A stretch of DNA of 64,000 nt from Perognathus longimembris pacificus (Eukaryota > Chordata > Mammalia > Rodentia > Heteromyidae), in assembly GCF_023159225.1 (NCBI RefSeq), contig NC_063161.1, positions 72,940,767 through 73,004,766 on the forward strand. Direction: 5' to 3'. Shown piece after piece: positions 12,101 to 21,027 of the stretch (the stretch's first letter is position 1; the number at the start of each line of letters is the position of its first letter). Position numbers and translations under genes: made by a program. The notes under the pieces were generated by a model, which was given only the letters and a program-made list of their open reading frames with translations, did not search any database and had not been told where the DNA came from.

Positions 12101-13648
12101 GGAGGACCAAGGGGGAGGAAGGAAAGGGGGGGGAGAGGGAGGGAGGACGACGGAGGCCACCTCTGGTCTCCTGGAAGTCCAGCCTGGGATGTTGGCATTG
12201 GGCACTGGCACAGCCTGGTGGGTGCCCGGCTCACGGCCTCCATCCCTCCACGTCCCACAGACCTTCACTTCCGGTTCTGCCAATGGCATCCACCAGCCAG
12301 ACAAGGCCCAGAAGCAGGAGGTAAGGGCGCCCCGGCAGACGGACACCCTGAGAAGTCACTAAACAAGAGGAAAGAGTGTGTGTGCACATGCTCGAGTGTG
12401 CGCATGCTCGCGTGTGCACGCCTGTGGCCCTAACAAGAGGCCATTTACAGGGACACATTCGGGGGCACCAGCATCCTTCCTGCCTTTTTTCCTTTGCCCG
12501 GCACTGAAGATGAACCCAGGGCTTTGTGTGTGCCAGGCAGGCGCTCTGCCAGAAAGCTGCACCCCAGCGTGCCCCCCTCCCCATTTTTCCTCACAGAGTC
12601 TCATTGTATGCACACTCTTGGCTAGCCTCCCGCTTCCCCTTCCTGAGCACGGGGATCACAGGCCTGCACCCCCACACCCAGCCTTCCAGGCCTCTTTGTC
12701 TGAGCCAACTGCCTCTGTATCCAACACAGCACTATGTGGAGGCCGAATGAAGGGGCTCGCAGCTGTAATCCTAGCTACTCAGGAGGTCTGAGACCTCAGA
12801 ATGGAGGCTTGGAGCCAGTCTGCACAGGAAAATCTGTGAGACTTACCTCCATTTAACCACCAGAAAACTGGACATGGTGCTCAAAGTGGTATAAAATTAG
12901 CTGGGCACTAGTGGCTCACATCCATAATCCTAGCTACTTGGGAGGCTTAAATCTGAAGGATTGTGATTTGAAGCCAGCCTGGGCAGGAAAATCCATGAGA
13001 CTCTTATCTTCAGTGAACCACCAAAATACTGGAAGTGGAGGTGTGGCTCAAGCAGTAGAGCACCTATCTCGAGTACAAAGTACAAAGGCTCAGAGACAGC
13101 ACCCAGGTATTGAGTTTTTTGGTTCCCAGTACTGGGCACTGGAAAAAAGAAAAACGTTGGATGAGAGTATAAGGCTATGAGTTCAAACTCCAGTACCTTC
13201 TCCCTCAAAAATGTTTTTCCTAGCGCCTTTAGTGTCACCCTGGTCAGGCCCCCGCCTGCCCTGTGCAGGCACTGGGAGGCTGGGCAGGGTGGGGCCTGGT
13301 CACCCCGGCCCTGCCAGCTTCCAGCTGGGACCCCCCCTGCCCCCCCAGCCCACAGCTGCTCTGTGGACACAGGAGCCCAGCACAGTGTTGTCCGGGTCCT
13401 GAGCGTGGGTTTCCACATTGCGCCTGCGTGCTGCACTTCACCACCTGCAGCTCTGCTCTCTGCCAGCCTCACTGTGCACAGGGCGGGCGCATCCCAGCTG
13501 ACACACAGGGAACTGAGGCCTGCCCTCCCCAGTGCCCACCTCCTTGCCTCTCCCCCGCGGCTCCCCGCATGCCAGCAGCTCTCTTGCCTCCGCCCCATTT
13601 CCCTCCCCACCTTCTGACCAAACCCTGGCTCTCCAGGACCGGCACTGA
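61..13648 (+). CDS. CLIP2: CLIP2 (CLIP-115), C-terminal 603 codons, ten exons joined
   Basis: CLIP2 is a cytoplasmic linker protein that binds growing microtubule plus ends through N-terminal CAP-Gly domains (left of this window) and dimerises through a long coiled coil. Joining 61-121, 2758-2862, 4516-5448, 8189-8246, 9323-9406, 10402-10558, 10975-11134, 11864-12046, 12261-12320 and 13637-13648 gives 1813 nt: one base completing a codon, then 603 codons and TGA. The product is heptad-rich and rich in Glu, Gln, Leu and Lys throughout, and reads as human CLIP2 from about residue 444 of 1046 to the end. Landmarks are [52 protein letters not shown] and the tail [22 protein letters not shown]1-type zinc knuckles and a terminal EEY/F-like motif are absent, as expected for CLIP2. 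All junctions are GT..AG. GTF2IRD1 follows on the same strand, as in human 7q11.23. Confidence 0.96.
811..1057 (-). repeat. B1-Geo dimeric SINE
   Basis: Read on the minus strand: a 7SL/B1-like half (ggctcacacctgtcatcc... ending ccacaagaaaa) followed by the Geo half (gtggtgctgtggctcaaagtgg ... ttgaactcagg on the + strand) and an A-rich tail. Both halves are complete, with moderate divergence. Confidence 0.85.
1066..1384 (-). repeat. IDL-Geo SINE adjoining a B1 monomer fragment
   Basis: 1066-1286 is a minus-strand IDL-Geo: Geo half with gcacttctggttttt, then the ID-like half tatatgtggtgctgaggaat ... gcaagcactttatcgctaagcc. 1287-1384 is a minus-strand B1-like monomer (tagcccagtctgtcc ... gggactacaggtgtg). 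Confidence 0.85.
2758..2862 (+). CDS. CLIP2: CLIP2 35-codon in-frame cassette exon
   Basis: Encodes 35 residues from [15 protein letters not shown] to LRELADHR. The acceptor AG is at 2756-2757 after a long CT-rich tract, and the donor gtaacg is at 2863. Both ends lie between codons, so skipping removes exactly 35 residues without a frameshift. I recall a human CLIP2 isoform lacking 35 residues in this part of the rod, which fits alternative use of this exon. The following intron (2863-4515) holds a B1-like fragment and an IDL-Geo at 3230-3530, a B1 fragment near 3937-4030 and a B1-Geo at 4260-4495. Confidence 0.93.
3328..3530 (+). repeat. IDL-Geo SINE (older subfamily)
   Basis: Forward copy with an ID-like half (gtagcctagtggcagagtac ... 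ggttcgattcctcagc), then Geo (gccagaagtggcactgtgg ... gagttcaagccccagg) and a short A-rich tail. It carries the cctagcatgcatgaag version of the anticodon-arm region. Confidence 0.88.
4260..4495 (-). repeat. B1-Geo dimeric SINE abutting a CLIP2 exon
   Basis: Minus-strand dimer, Geo half at 4262-4370 and B1-like half at 4371-4495 (ggtggtcagctggagatggg ... gatgacaggctgagcc). It ends 20 nt before the acceptor of the 933-nt CLIP2 exon, so the polypyrimidine tract there is the short native ctgactcccactcttcctctgcc. Confidence 0.82.
4516..5448 (+). CDS. CLIP2: CLIP2 large coiled-coil exon, 311 codons
   Basis: Starts at [16 protein letters not shown] after the acceptor aacag (AG 4514-4515) and ends at SAQHSH before the donor gtaggc at 5449. 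It encodes 311 residues of almost unbroken coiled coil with heptad leucines and frequent EAL/QEL/EKL blocks. The frame stays open past the donor to a TAG at 5521, so retention of intron sequence would add 24 residues and then terminate. The following intron (5449-8188) has a B1-Geo at 5713-5965, about 1.2 kb of GC-rich DNA at 5966-7194 in which I see no feature, and a cluster of minus-strand SINEs at 7195-7981. Confidence 0.96.
5713..5965 (+). repeat. B1-Geo dimeric SINE
   Basis: Forward copy: B1-like half with ggctcacgcctgtgagcctgg, linker, then Geo (ccagaagtggcactgtggct ... gagttcaagcccctcg) and an A-rich tail. A further B1-like remnant lies just upstream at 5615-5712. Confidence 0.85.
7195..7540 (-). 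repeat. B1-Geo SINE followed by a B1 monomer
   Basis: 7195-7416 is a minus-strand B1-Geo (gcttgaactcagggcctgag ... ctaagattgcacgcatgagc). 7425-7540 is a minus-strand B1-like monomer (ggtagcccaggctggccttg ... gggattacaggcatac). Confidence 0.82.
7556..7981 (-). repeat. IDL-Geo SINE followed by a degenerate B1-Geo
   Basis: 7556-7750 is a minus-strand IDL-Geo ending at ctaagccactttcccagccc. 7756-7981 is an older minus-strand B1-Geo with many changes. Together with 7195-7540 this makes about 790 nt of continuous minus-strand SINE DNA. Confidence 0.8.
8189..8246 (+). CDS. CLIP2: CLIP2 exon ([19 protein letters not shown])
   Basis: The acceptor is tctttcag (AG 8187-8188) and the donor gtgagt is at 8247. 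It encodes 19 residues plus the first base of a GAC codon; human CLIP2 has a related IESNDISEE stretch here. The following 1.1-kb intron has degenerate SINE pieces at 8475-8745, 8775-8970 and 9013-9140. Confidence 0.93.
9323..9406 (+). CDS. CLIP2: CLIP2 exon with two overlapping GTAAGT donors
   Basis: Encodes the rest of an Asp codon, then [18 protein letters not shown] and AETLGAQVS, plus one base. Two perfect gtaagt hexamers occur, at 9400 and 9407. Only the second joins in frame to the next exon (QVS then ALEAKC, as in human), so 9406 is the chosen end. The following intron (9407-10401) has a B1 fragment near 9465-9600 and a B1-Geo at 9868-10091. Confidence 0.92.
9868..10091 (+). repeat. 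B1-Geo dimeric SINE
   Basis: Forward copy: ggctcacacctgtaatccca, ggaaagtccatgagac, then Geo gtggagctgtggctcaagtg ... ccaggccctgagttcaag, ending in a short A/C tail. The halves are complete. Confidence 0.87.
10402..10558 (+). CDS. CLIP2: CLIP2 exon ([20 protein letters not shown]...)
   Basis: The acceptor is gcgggcag (AG 10400-10401) and the donor gtgagc is at 10559. It carries coiled-coil sequence ending [16 protein letters not shown], with the last Arg codon split. The preceding exon contributes the first base of the Ala codon. The next intron is only 416 nt and I see no repeat with confidence in it. Confidence 0.94.
10975..11134 (+). CDS. CLIP2: CLIP2 exon ([20 protein letters not shown]...)
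   Basis: The acceptor is gctcccag (AG 10973-10974) and the donor gtacga is at 11135. It carries [19 protein letters not shown] and [20 protein letters not shown], nearly identical to human CLIP2. It ends between codons. The intron (11135-11863) holds a minus-strand B1-Geo at about 11300-11500; the rest is GC-rich with nothing evident. Confidence 0.95.
11300..11500 (-). repeat. Degenerate B1-Geo SINE
   Basis: Minus-strand copy in a CLIP2 intron. The Geo half is strongly diverged (gagacttgaactcagagac, catacaagctggc); the B1 half is clearer (gttcgttggagatgggagcc ... ttgaaccatgatcctc). Confidence 0.7.
11864..12046 (+). CDS. CLIP2: CLIP2 exon ([19 protein letters not shown]...)
   Basis: A 61-codon exon with phase 0 at both ends. 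The acceptor is gcacag and the donor gtgagt is at 12047. It encodes [20 protein letters not shown] and then [20 protein letters not shown], the last coiled-coil segment. The following 214-nt intron has a short A/G-rich stretch at 12107-12150. Confidence 0.95.
12261..12320 (+). CDS. CLIP2: CLIP2 penultimate exon ([20 protein letters not shown])
   Basis: A 20-codon exon with phase 0 at both ends. The acceptor is cgtcccacag ending at 12260 and the donor gtaagg is at 12321. It matches the human tail (SANGIHQ.DKAQKQE). The following 1.3-kb intron contains degenerate SINE pieces at 12480-12900 and a B1-Geo at 12896-13155. Confidence 0.95.
12480..13155. repeat. SINE-rich stretch in the last CLIP2 intron
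   Basis: About 12490-12690 is an old minus-strand ID/B1-type element. 12750-12895 is a + strand B1 start (gtaatcctagctactcagg). 12896-13155 is a fairly complete + strand B1-Geo (ggctcacatccataatccta ... gtggctcaagcagtagagca). Confidence 0.75.
13637..13648 (+). CDS. CLIP2: CLIP2 terminal coding exon (Asp-Arg-His-stop)
   Basis: Only four codons, GAC CGG CAC TGA, follow the acceptor ctctccag (AG 13635-13636). Human CLIP2 ends Asp-Lys-His, so this is a conservative change. The exon is too short for ORF detection and was placed by splice phase (0) and the conserved ending. Confidence 0.9.
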   Translation, partial: DRH

Positions 13649-14715
13649 CCCCACGGGACCCGGAGGCGGCGCGGCCCGGGCTGGACAACATAGCGCTGTG
13701 ACCACAGGACCTTCGCCCCTGCCGGACCAGGTGCCTGGAGCTCGCCATCCACTGCGCGGCCCACGCCCCGCCCTCACCCGGTCATGAAGAAGCTTCTGGA
13801 ACTTTTGGGGGGAGGCTGAGATGACGCTGCCAGAGTCCTCTCCCAGAGCAAGCCACCCTGCCACCTGCCTGGGTGCCCGGGCTAGGTGGTGCCTCTCGCT
13901 GCCCCCTCCCCTGGCCCCCGGGACAGGACAGCCTGGAGATCTGCACCTCCTGGGGGGCCTCCATGCCCTGGTCTTCCTGCCCAGGAGGGCCTGCTGGGGG
14001 ACAGGGCTCCCTGCCAGCCGCAGTATTATGCCCACCGCCAGCCCCTCTCCGCCCTGGCCTGGAGCCGGGGTGCCCAGGGCTGGTCCCATGTTCTCCCTGG
14101 GCCATGCAGCCTGGCCACTGTCCATGCCTTGTAGTTGAGCCCAGTGGCCGCAAGGCAAGCATGGCACATGTGGGCAGTGCCCAGCCTCCGCCTGGCAGCA
14201 GCCAGAGCCCCACACAAGCCAGCGGGGTGCGGCGCCCAGGCTGCAGCGGCCTCCCTGCTGGCCCCACGTCGCAGCTCCCCACAGCTCCCCCTAGCCGTGG
14301 GGCAGGACGGGCAGTCCAGTACCCCCAGGTACTGGCTGGCGGGGGTCACGGTCACCCCAAGGCAGCTATGGGGTACAGCCTTGTCCCCGCCCTGTGCCCC
14401 CCACTCTCTTCTGGCTTCTGTAGCAGATTTAGTAACATCAGCTTGGAAGCAATGCGCGTTAGAGGCCTGGCCAGAGACAGCACGGCTGCTTCTAGCACAA
14501 TCCAGCAGCTGGAGTACTCGCAGGCCAGTCAGGGAGGGTGGCGCGGCAGGTGTGTGACAAGCCATGTGGATGGCCTGCTGCACGTGTGGCCACTGGGTGC
14601 CCTCCCCCGCCCTGTCCCCTTCCCCCTCCCCTTCTCCCCCCCTCCGCCCCTTGGAATCGTGGAAGCGTGGCTCGTCTGTCTCCGGGCAATAAAGCTTGTG
14701 ACTAGGAGCCTAGTG
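13649..14715 (+). other. CLIP2: CLIP2 3' untranslated region
   Basis: Runs from the stop codon to about 20 nt past the AATAAA at 14688-14693, giving a UTR near 1.07 kb. It is GC-rich and free of recognisable SINEs, unlike the DNA on both sides, which supports its being exonic. A less GC-rich stretch around 14415-14465 (atttagtaacatcagcttgg) stands out and may be conserved. The cleavage position is inferred. Confidence 0.8.
14688..14693 (+). terminator. CLIP2: Polyadenylation signal AATAAA of CLIP2
   Basis: Canonical AATAAA about 1.04 kb after the CLIP2 stop. The sequence after it (cttgtgactaggagcctagtggtcctg) is moderately GT-rich, as expected of a downstream element. No other AATAAA occurs between the stop and this point. 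Confidence 0.85.
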
Positions 14716-15330
14716 GTCCTGCAGGACTCTGTGTGGGTGCCTGGGTGGGGACCCCGAATCACCCCAGGGCAGCACCCCTCCAGGGGTACCAGGAGGGGAG
14801 CTGCTCCTCACTTCCTTGTCTGTTGCCAGCTAGTGCCTACTCACCTGTGAATGGCTGCGGGGGGTGCCTCTGAGAGGCTGCAGTAGACAGCACCAAGGGC
14901 CGAGTGTGGTGGCACACATCTGTAATCCCAGCTACTTGGAACGCAGCAATGGGGGGGGGGGGTTTCAAGATTCGTGGCCAACTTGGGGAAAATGAGGGAG
15001 GCCACCAGGCCTTGAGTTCGAATCACAGTATTGCCCTCAAACAACAAAAAGCCCAGCCATAAGCAGGGAACACAGGAATGGAGACATCTAGCTTTTCCGT
15101 GCTTGGGGGACACGCAGACAACCTGGGAAGGGAACCGAGGAGGCGGAGAGCCACAGCTCTGCATGCAGAGCTGGCAGAGCGCCCAGGGCCGGGACTCCAA
15201 GGAGGTGGCTGGGCCCCAGCACCAGCGCTGACTAGGCAAACCCCTACACCCAGCCCCACCCCAGCCGGCCCCAAAGGCAGTAGTTTTCAGGTCAATAATC
15301 TGATAGCTTTCGTAGCTGAATTTAATAATT
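14716..15330. other. Start of the CLIP2-GTF2IRD1 intergenic region
   Basis: The only clear element is a forward B1-like monomer at 14898-15052 with a poly-G interruption at 14951-14961. The remainder is unremarkable; I see no gene. Confidence 0.6.
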
Positions 15331-15715
15331 TTTTTGTGCCAATACAGCCACAGCTCTGCTTCTGGCTTTTGGGTGTTTAATTGGAGATAAGAGTCTCAGA
15401 CTTTCCTCTCCAGGCTGACTTCATACCTTGATCCTTGGTTCTCAACCATGATTACAGGTGTGAGTCACCAGTGCCCAATTTAATAAACCTGAGTTTTAGG
15501 GGGTTTTGGGTTTTTTTTTTTTTTTTTGCCAGTACTGGGGCTTGAACTCAGGGCCTGAGCACTGTCCCTGGCTTCCTTTTTCTCAAGGCTAGCACTCTGC
15601 CACTTGAGCCACAGAGCCACTTCTGGCTTTTTCTGTATATGTGGTGCTGAGGAATTGAATCCAGGGCTTCATGTATACGAGGCGAGCACTTTACCAGAAG
15701 TCCATATTCCCAGCG
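15330..15715 (-). repeat. Truncated B1-Geo plus IDL-Geo SINE
   Basis: 15330-15478 is a minus-strand B1-Geo with most of its Geo half missing. 15511-15715 is a nearly full minus-strand IDL-Geo preceded by a T-run (15511-15527) that is its A tail on the other strand. Confidence 0.83.
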
Positions 15716-16487
15716 CCTTGAGTTTGAATTTTTAAGCAGAAGGAAAATAGGAAGAACTTGTTGGTCATGGTAGGGTACTTGTCATCGTGCAGTCCCTCCT
15801 CAGTCTCAATCTAGGCCATCGGGAAGGGCTGCAGGGGTGTAGCTAAAGTGACGCAGGATGATCCCAAGAGTTCAAACCCAGCCTGGGTTACACAGCAGGA
15901 CCTCATCTCAAAAACATACCTGGACCGACCCACAGCTCCTCAGGAAGCTAAGATCAGGAGGATCCTGGTTCAAGGCCAGTCAATGCAAGACTCCATCTCA
16001 TCCATTGGCTTGGGTGTGGCAGCCCACAGGTGTCATCCACACTGTGCCCTAGGCTGAGATAGGAAATCCAAGTTCCAGGGGACCCGACACCCTATCTGAA
16101 AATCAACCAAGGCAAAAAGGACTGGCGGTGTGGCTTGGTGGTAGGGACACCTTCCTAGCAAATGCGAGACCCTGAGTTAAAACCTTAGTGCAGCCACAAA
16201 ATAAGATCAATTGAAAAAAAATTACCTGAGAGCCAGAAGCTAAGACGTGAGACAGCAAAGTGGGGAGCTGTCGGCACCACCTTTGTCCGGCACCTCAAAG
16301 GCTTCAGGTTTCATGGCCACACAGGGTCAGGAGGTGGGAAAGACCACGAAGAGGAAGGAAGGACCAAGGTCCCTCTGAGTGCAGACATAGTTTCAGATCA
16401 GCACTTGAAAAGTTAGCTGCCTGTACTGCTAGTTTTCCGTGACTGTATCCCACACCAGAGACCAGCGTAAAGACAGAAGCTTTAAGC

Positions 16488-16735
16488 TAGGTGACTGTGA
16501 CTCACGCCTGTAATCCTGACTATGAGGAGGCTGAGATCTGAGGATCACAGATGGACGTTTGCAAGACTCCTATCTCAAATTAACCTGCAAGGAGCCAGAA
16601 GTGGCGCTGTGGCTCAAGTGAAAGAGTACCAGCCTTGAGCGGAAAAAGCTCAGGGACAGCGCCCAGGCCTTGAATTCAAGCTGCAGGACCGGCATGTACA
16701 CACATACATACATACATGCGTGCATGCATACGGGG
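16488..16735 (+). repeat. B1-Geo SINE ending in a CATA-rich tail
   Basis: Forward dimer (gactcacgcctgtaatcctg ... ccagaagtggcgctgtggct ... ccaggccttgaattcaagc). The usual A tail is replaced by an acacatacatacatgcgtgc-type simple repeat at 16695-16732. Confidence 0.82.
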
Positions 16736-17482
16736 TTTCTTTGGCCCAGTATTAGAAGCTCAGTCCTGGCAGGTGGCCCTGTTGCTTGGAGCTTGAGGCA
16801 TCAGCATGGCAGTAGCAGGTGAGGAAGGGAGATGCTCACCGGGTGACCAGGAAGTGAGAAGAAAGAGAAGGAAAGCAGGGCCCTGGCCATCAAGGCCACA
16901 CCCCCAGTGTCCTCACTTCCTGTAGATAGAGGTTATGCCCTCTGGTCCCACTTCAGGTTGGTAGAGGCCATGCCCCTAGAGACCTCACTTCCTTCCCTTC
17001 CACTAGGCCACATCCCCAGCCCCCTCCCTTGCTCTCCAGCCCTTCACACTGGGACCCCACGTTGATGTAATACATGGGCCTGGGAGGACATTTCAGACCT
17101 TGGCCTGGGCAGCACCATCTCCGGGATGACACAGGAGCTCCAGGGGCCTTCAGAGCCCCTCTTCCTCAGCCTCACTTAGGAGATGGCAGTCCCGCCTCAC
17201 CTGGGAGGGAGGAGGCATCACCATGAAGCAGCCTCCCAGACAGCAGTTCTCCCCTTGGGGGCCATGAGGCTGGGGCTGGGGCTGGCAGCCAGACCAGGCA
17301 TTTGCTCAGTACCTGCAATGGCCAGGACAGCCCCAGATCAAAGAATCACCCAGCTCCAAACCTGAGGAACTCTAAAGTTCTCATTATCTCAGCTGTGTTT
17401 TGTAATTCCCAAGGGCATGAATGCAGCACAGAGCCTGTAGGCACAGCTGGTGAGCCCCAAAGACCGGAGTTAAGGCTGACTC

Positions 17483-17496
17483 CCTAGCAGGGGGCA
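17483..17496 (+). promoter_or_regulatory. CTCF-like core motif, forward
   Basis: ctagcagggggcac is one base from the CCAGCAGGGGGCAC-type CTCF core. It lies between the two genes and outside any SINE. Assigned by motif only. Confidence 0.4.
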
Positions 17497-17508
17497 CCAC
17501 TGAGTCAT

Positions 17509-17762
17509 GATTGCATCATGTGGGCTCTGACTCCAGCAATGGACTGTTCCACCAATGACATCATGGCTGAGAGGCTGTCAGAAGGTGGGGTCCTGAGAGG
17601 TGATTGGATCACACCAGCTCTGATTCCACCAATAGACTGCTCCACTGATGACATCATGGCTGGGTGGCTGTCAGGAGGCCAGGTCTTGAGAGGTGATTGG
17701 ATCATGGGGGCTCTGACTCTACCAATGGATGGCACTACTGACAACATCATAGCAGAGTGACC
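17509..17762 (+). repeat. 93-bp tandem triplication
   Basis: Three copies of a unit marked by gattg(g/c)atca start at 17509, 17602 and 17695, exactly 93 nt apart; the third is shorter and more diverged. The first two contain tgacatcatgg (17556 and 17649). The flank at 17763-17950 (ggttggaggaagcagtcact ... cttcctcctaaattg) looks like the rest of an old interspersed repeat whose family I cannot name with certainty. Confidence 0.85.
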
Positions 17763-17967
17763 GGGAGGCAGAGCCTGGTTGGAGGAAGCAGTCACTGGGG
17801 GTCTTGTAGGGTATATATGTCTCTGGTCCTTTCCCCTCTGCTTCCTGTCCACCATGAGGTGCTTCCTCCAACAATGATGTTCAGCCTGGTTTTGGTCAGT
17901 GACTGTGAACTTAAACCATGAGCTGAAATGAATCCTTCCTCCTAAATTGATTTTGTCAAAGATTTCA

Positions 17968-18190
17968 TGTGTGCGTCAGTCCTGGCACTTGAACTCAGGG
18001 TCTAGGCACTGTCCCTGAGCTCTTTTGCTCAAAGCTCTTGACCCACAGCACCACTTCCAATTTTCTGGTGGTTAAGTGGAAGTAAGAGTTTCTTGGACTT
18101 TCCTGCCCAGGCTGCCTTTGAACCATGATCGCTGGAGCTCAGCCTCCTGAGTAGCTAGGATTACAGCGTGAGCCACTGGAATCCTGGGGA
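17968..18190 (-). repeat. B1-Geo dimeric SINE
   Basis: Minus-strand dimer: gtcctggcacttgaactcag ... ccacagcaccacttcc, then ttctggtggttaagtggaag ... gtagctaggattacagcgtg. A small deletion lies in the Geo half. Confidence 0.83.
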
Positions 18191-19105
18191 TTTTGTCATG
18201 ACTGAAAAACAGATCATGCAGTGGCCACTTCCCAGGCTTCGCCTGTGATGGCCCTAAAACTCCTGGCCCTGACAAGGCCTGTCCTTCGCCAGTGTTTCCT
18301 CCTCTGTAAAGCAGGAGCTCTGCTCACCACACATGGGGTCAGACTGGGCTGTGCTGAGGACCATGCCTTGGGCAGGGCTGGTGAGCGCCTTCCCTGGGTG
18401 CCTCCTGTGTCCACAGTCCGTGCCTAAGGACTGGCTCCTGGGGATGGGACAACCTGGGCTCACGCTCCAGCTCTATACTCAACTGGGGCTTTGCCAGAGC
18501 CCCAGGTTTGCCAGGCCTGGCGAGGTTCTGGCACACCAGAACCAAGTAGCCCTCCCTCTAGCGTGTCTGTACCATGGAAGGGGCCCTCATCCTATGCCCC
18601 CTCCACTGTCCCCGTAGATATTGGTCCCACAGTCCAATCTGATGGTGGGATCCTGGGTTTCTTCCTGCAAGGGTGTAAACTGAGGAGGAAACCTGCAATC
18701 CTGTGAGACCATCCAAGTCCTGCCTGAAATGCACCTAGTCACCAGCAGGGGTCACCCTCATCCCTCTCACCAATGCAAATGGTGGCCATCATCTGGTCCC
18801 TTTTTACAAAGAGGGACAGAAGGTGCATAGCTGGATCACAGGCCAGAGCCAGAGCATGGCCCTAGGGTCCTGACCATGCGGTGCCTAGCCTAGGTCCTCC
18901 CAGACAAGGCTCTAAGGAGGAAACCTGTCCATGTGTCCCTCTGTCTGGGGACACGCGATGAGCCCTACCTCCAGGCTCTCTCCGGTCACTGGCAAGTGAC
19001 AATCTTCCATGCCACCAGGTGTGCCCTTCCCATGGGACCATCTCCTGGGAGGTGGACTTGGATCCTCTGTCCTTGATCCATCCTGTAACACCTTGCAGAA
19101 CTCAA
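18191..19105. other. Single-copy intergenic DNA
   Basis: About 0.9 kb without a recognisable SINE. Short ORFs on both strands have no family resemblance. The stretch ccagcaggggtcac at 18742-18755 is a weaker CTCF-like match. Confidence 0.5.
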
Positions 19106-19111
19106 GTGTGG

Positions 19112-19355
19112 GAGCCAGGTGCCCATGCTCACACCTGTAATCCTGGCTACTCAGGAGGCTGAGCTCTGAGCATCATGGTTCACAGCCAGCCTGGGCAGGA
19201 AATCCCATCCCTGACGGACCACCAAAAAGCCAGAAGTGCAGCTGTGGCTTAAGTGCTCTCGCCCCAGACTTGAACAAAAGAGCTCAGAGACAGCACCCAG
19301 GCTCTGAGTTCAAGCCCCAGGGCCCGCACAAAAACCAAAACCAAAAACAGAACTG
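19112..19355 (+). repeat. B1-Geo dimeric SINE
   Basis: Forward copy: gctcacacctgtaatcctgg ... gccagcctgggcaggaaatc, then gccagaagtgcagctgtggc ... ctgagttcaagccccagg and an A/C-rich tail. Confidence 0.86.
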
Positions 19356-19591
19356 CAGGATGTAGGTGAATTATTCAGGAGGCAGTATGATATGGGGTTA
19401 ATAACCAGAGTCAGTTCTAGAATCTTCTCTGGGGCTGCCTTGTCTACTGGGTCCTGCACCTCCATGTTCCGGCCAGCCGCTGCCTGGCCCTCTGCCCCTC
19501 ACACTGAGGTTGCTCCAGCCATCACCAGGTTTTCCTAGATGGGCCCTGGCTGTCACTTTCTGTCCCCATTCTGTCCTGGCCTTGCCCCTGC

Positions 19592-19605
19592 CTGCCCCCT
19601 GCTGG
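19592..19605 (-). promoter_or_regulatory. CTCF-like core motif, reverse
   Basis: The minus strand reads ccagcagggggcag, an exact fit to the CCASYAGRKGGC core. Non-SINE DNA. Motif evidence only. Confidence 0.45.
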
Positions 19606-19797
19606 GCTTCTGCCTCTGAGAGCCAAGTCAGCACGCATGCGCACACATGCACAAGCTCAACACTTGTGAACACACATGTCTATGTGCAAATACCACAGAC
19701 ACAAATACATGGATGTGTGTGCACATATACCTGGAAACGAATGCACTGTACACATCACAGTCTATGACACAGGCACACGCATGCGTTTGTGCGAACG

Positions 19798-19821
19798 CAC
19801 ACACACACACACACACACACA
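19798..19821. repeat. (CA)n microsatellite
   Basis: Pure CA dinucleotide run of 12 units following a region rich in alternating purine-pyrimidine words (acgcatgcgtttgtgcgaacg). Confidence 0.95.
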
Positions 19822-19966
19822 AGTGTCCTCTGCCCAGCAGAGCTGATGTTGAAGACAGAGACCCATGAAGAGCAGGAGGGACCCACAGGGGGCAGGGGGG
19901 TCTGATTCTCCCACTTCTCTTTGGAGAGGGGGAATGATGCTGTGGCTCACTTCCCATTATCTTTTC

Positions 19967-20335
19967 TTTTTTTGGTTAGTTGTGGGGCTTGAACTCTGGG
20001 CCTGGGCACTGTCCCTGAGCTCTTCTGCTCAAGGCTAGGGCTCTATCACTTTGAGCCACAGCGCCATTTCTGGTTTTCTAGTGGCTAACTGGAGATAAAA
20101 GTCCCAGTGGGCTTTTCTGCCCCCGCTGGCTCCAATCTCAGCCTCCTGGGTAGCTGGGATTACAGGTGAGCCACTGGTGCCTCGCATGTTTTTGCTTTTT
20201 TGTAATCTGGGCTTATTTGATGTCTTTCCTCTACTTGTTTGTTTGAAATAGGACCTAGCCCAGGCTGGCCTTGAACTCTCCATCCTCCAGCCTCCATCCC
20301 TCTAGGGCTAAGATTATGGGTATGCACTGCCAAGC
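19967..20335 (-). repeat. B1-Geo SINE and adjoining B1 monomer
   Basis: 19967-20190 is a minus-strand B1-Geo (gggcttgaactctgggcctg ... gctgggattacaggtgagcc). 20225-20335 is a minus-strand B1-like monomer (cctagcccaggctggccttg). Confidence 0.8.
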
Positions 20336-20339
20336 CTGG

Positions 20340-20741
20340 CTGGCTGTAGCATCTTTATCTGGAATCTTCCAGCTTCTGGCTATTTCTTCCTTGAAGACAG
20401 TTTCTCTAGGTCTTCACTTTCAAGTCTGTGTCTTGTTTAGAAAATAAACCTGCCATGTTCTTCAGGGCATTCTTGGCTCTGGCTTGCCCTTCCTTCATCT
20501 CCAGGGTGGCCAATTACACTCACAACTTTAAGGTGCCTATTTTTAATCTTTTAATCCCAGATGCCAAGCTTTGATCTCTTATCTCCTCAAGTCAAATTCA
20601 TCTTGTCACTTTATTTTATCATTACTTTAAACCTTCCCACTTTTATCTCCTAAGTATAACTTTCTAATTCCTCTTTCTGGTTTGTAATCTTCATTTTGCT
20701 CTGACTTTTGAGCCTTTCTTTTAAAAGCTTCTCATCCCTTT
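20340..20741. other. AT-richer single-copy block between the genes
   Basis: About 400 nt of unusually low GC for this window, with many CTTT/ATTT words, continuing after the SINE insertion at 20756-20960. No coding potential and no family recognised; an old LINE or LTR remnant is possible. Confidence 0.45.
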
Positions 20742-20974
20742 CACTCTGGACTTTTTCTTTTTTTATTTGCCAGTCCTGGGCCTTGACCTCAGGGCCTGAG
20801 CACTGTCTCTGGCTTCTTTTTGCTCAAGGCTAGCACTCTGCCACTTGAGCCACAGCGCCACTTCTGGCCGTTTTCTATATATGTGGTGCTGAGGAATCGA
20901 ACCCAGTGCTTCATGGTTATGAGGCAAGCACTCTTACCACTAGGCCATATTCCCAACCTCCACTCTGGACTTTT
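20742..20974 (-). repeat. IDL-Geo SINE with 14-bp target-site duplication
   Basis: The element occupies 20756-20960 on the minus strand. The flanks cactctggactttt at 20742-20755 and 20961-20974 are identical, an L1-type target-site duplication that dates the insertion as recent. It interrupts the AT-rich block. Confidence 0.93.
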
Positions 20975-21027
20975 ATTCCTTCTAAACTGTCCTGGGGAAA
21001 GAAAACTGTTTTCTTTTGTTTTTTCTT

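Noticed and set aside
13873..14850. A 325-codon frame in the CLIP2 3' UTR
   Set aside because: It passes through the polyadenylation signal and has a low-complexity translation with no family match. It is a by-product of GC-rich UTR sequence.
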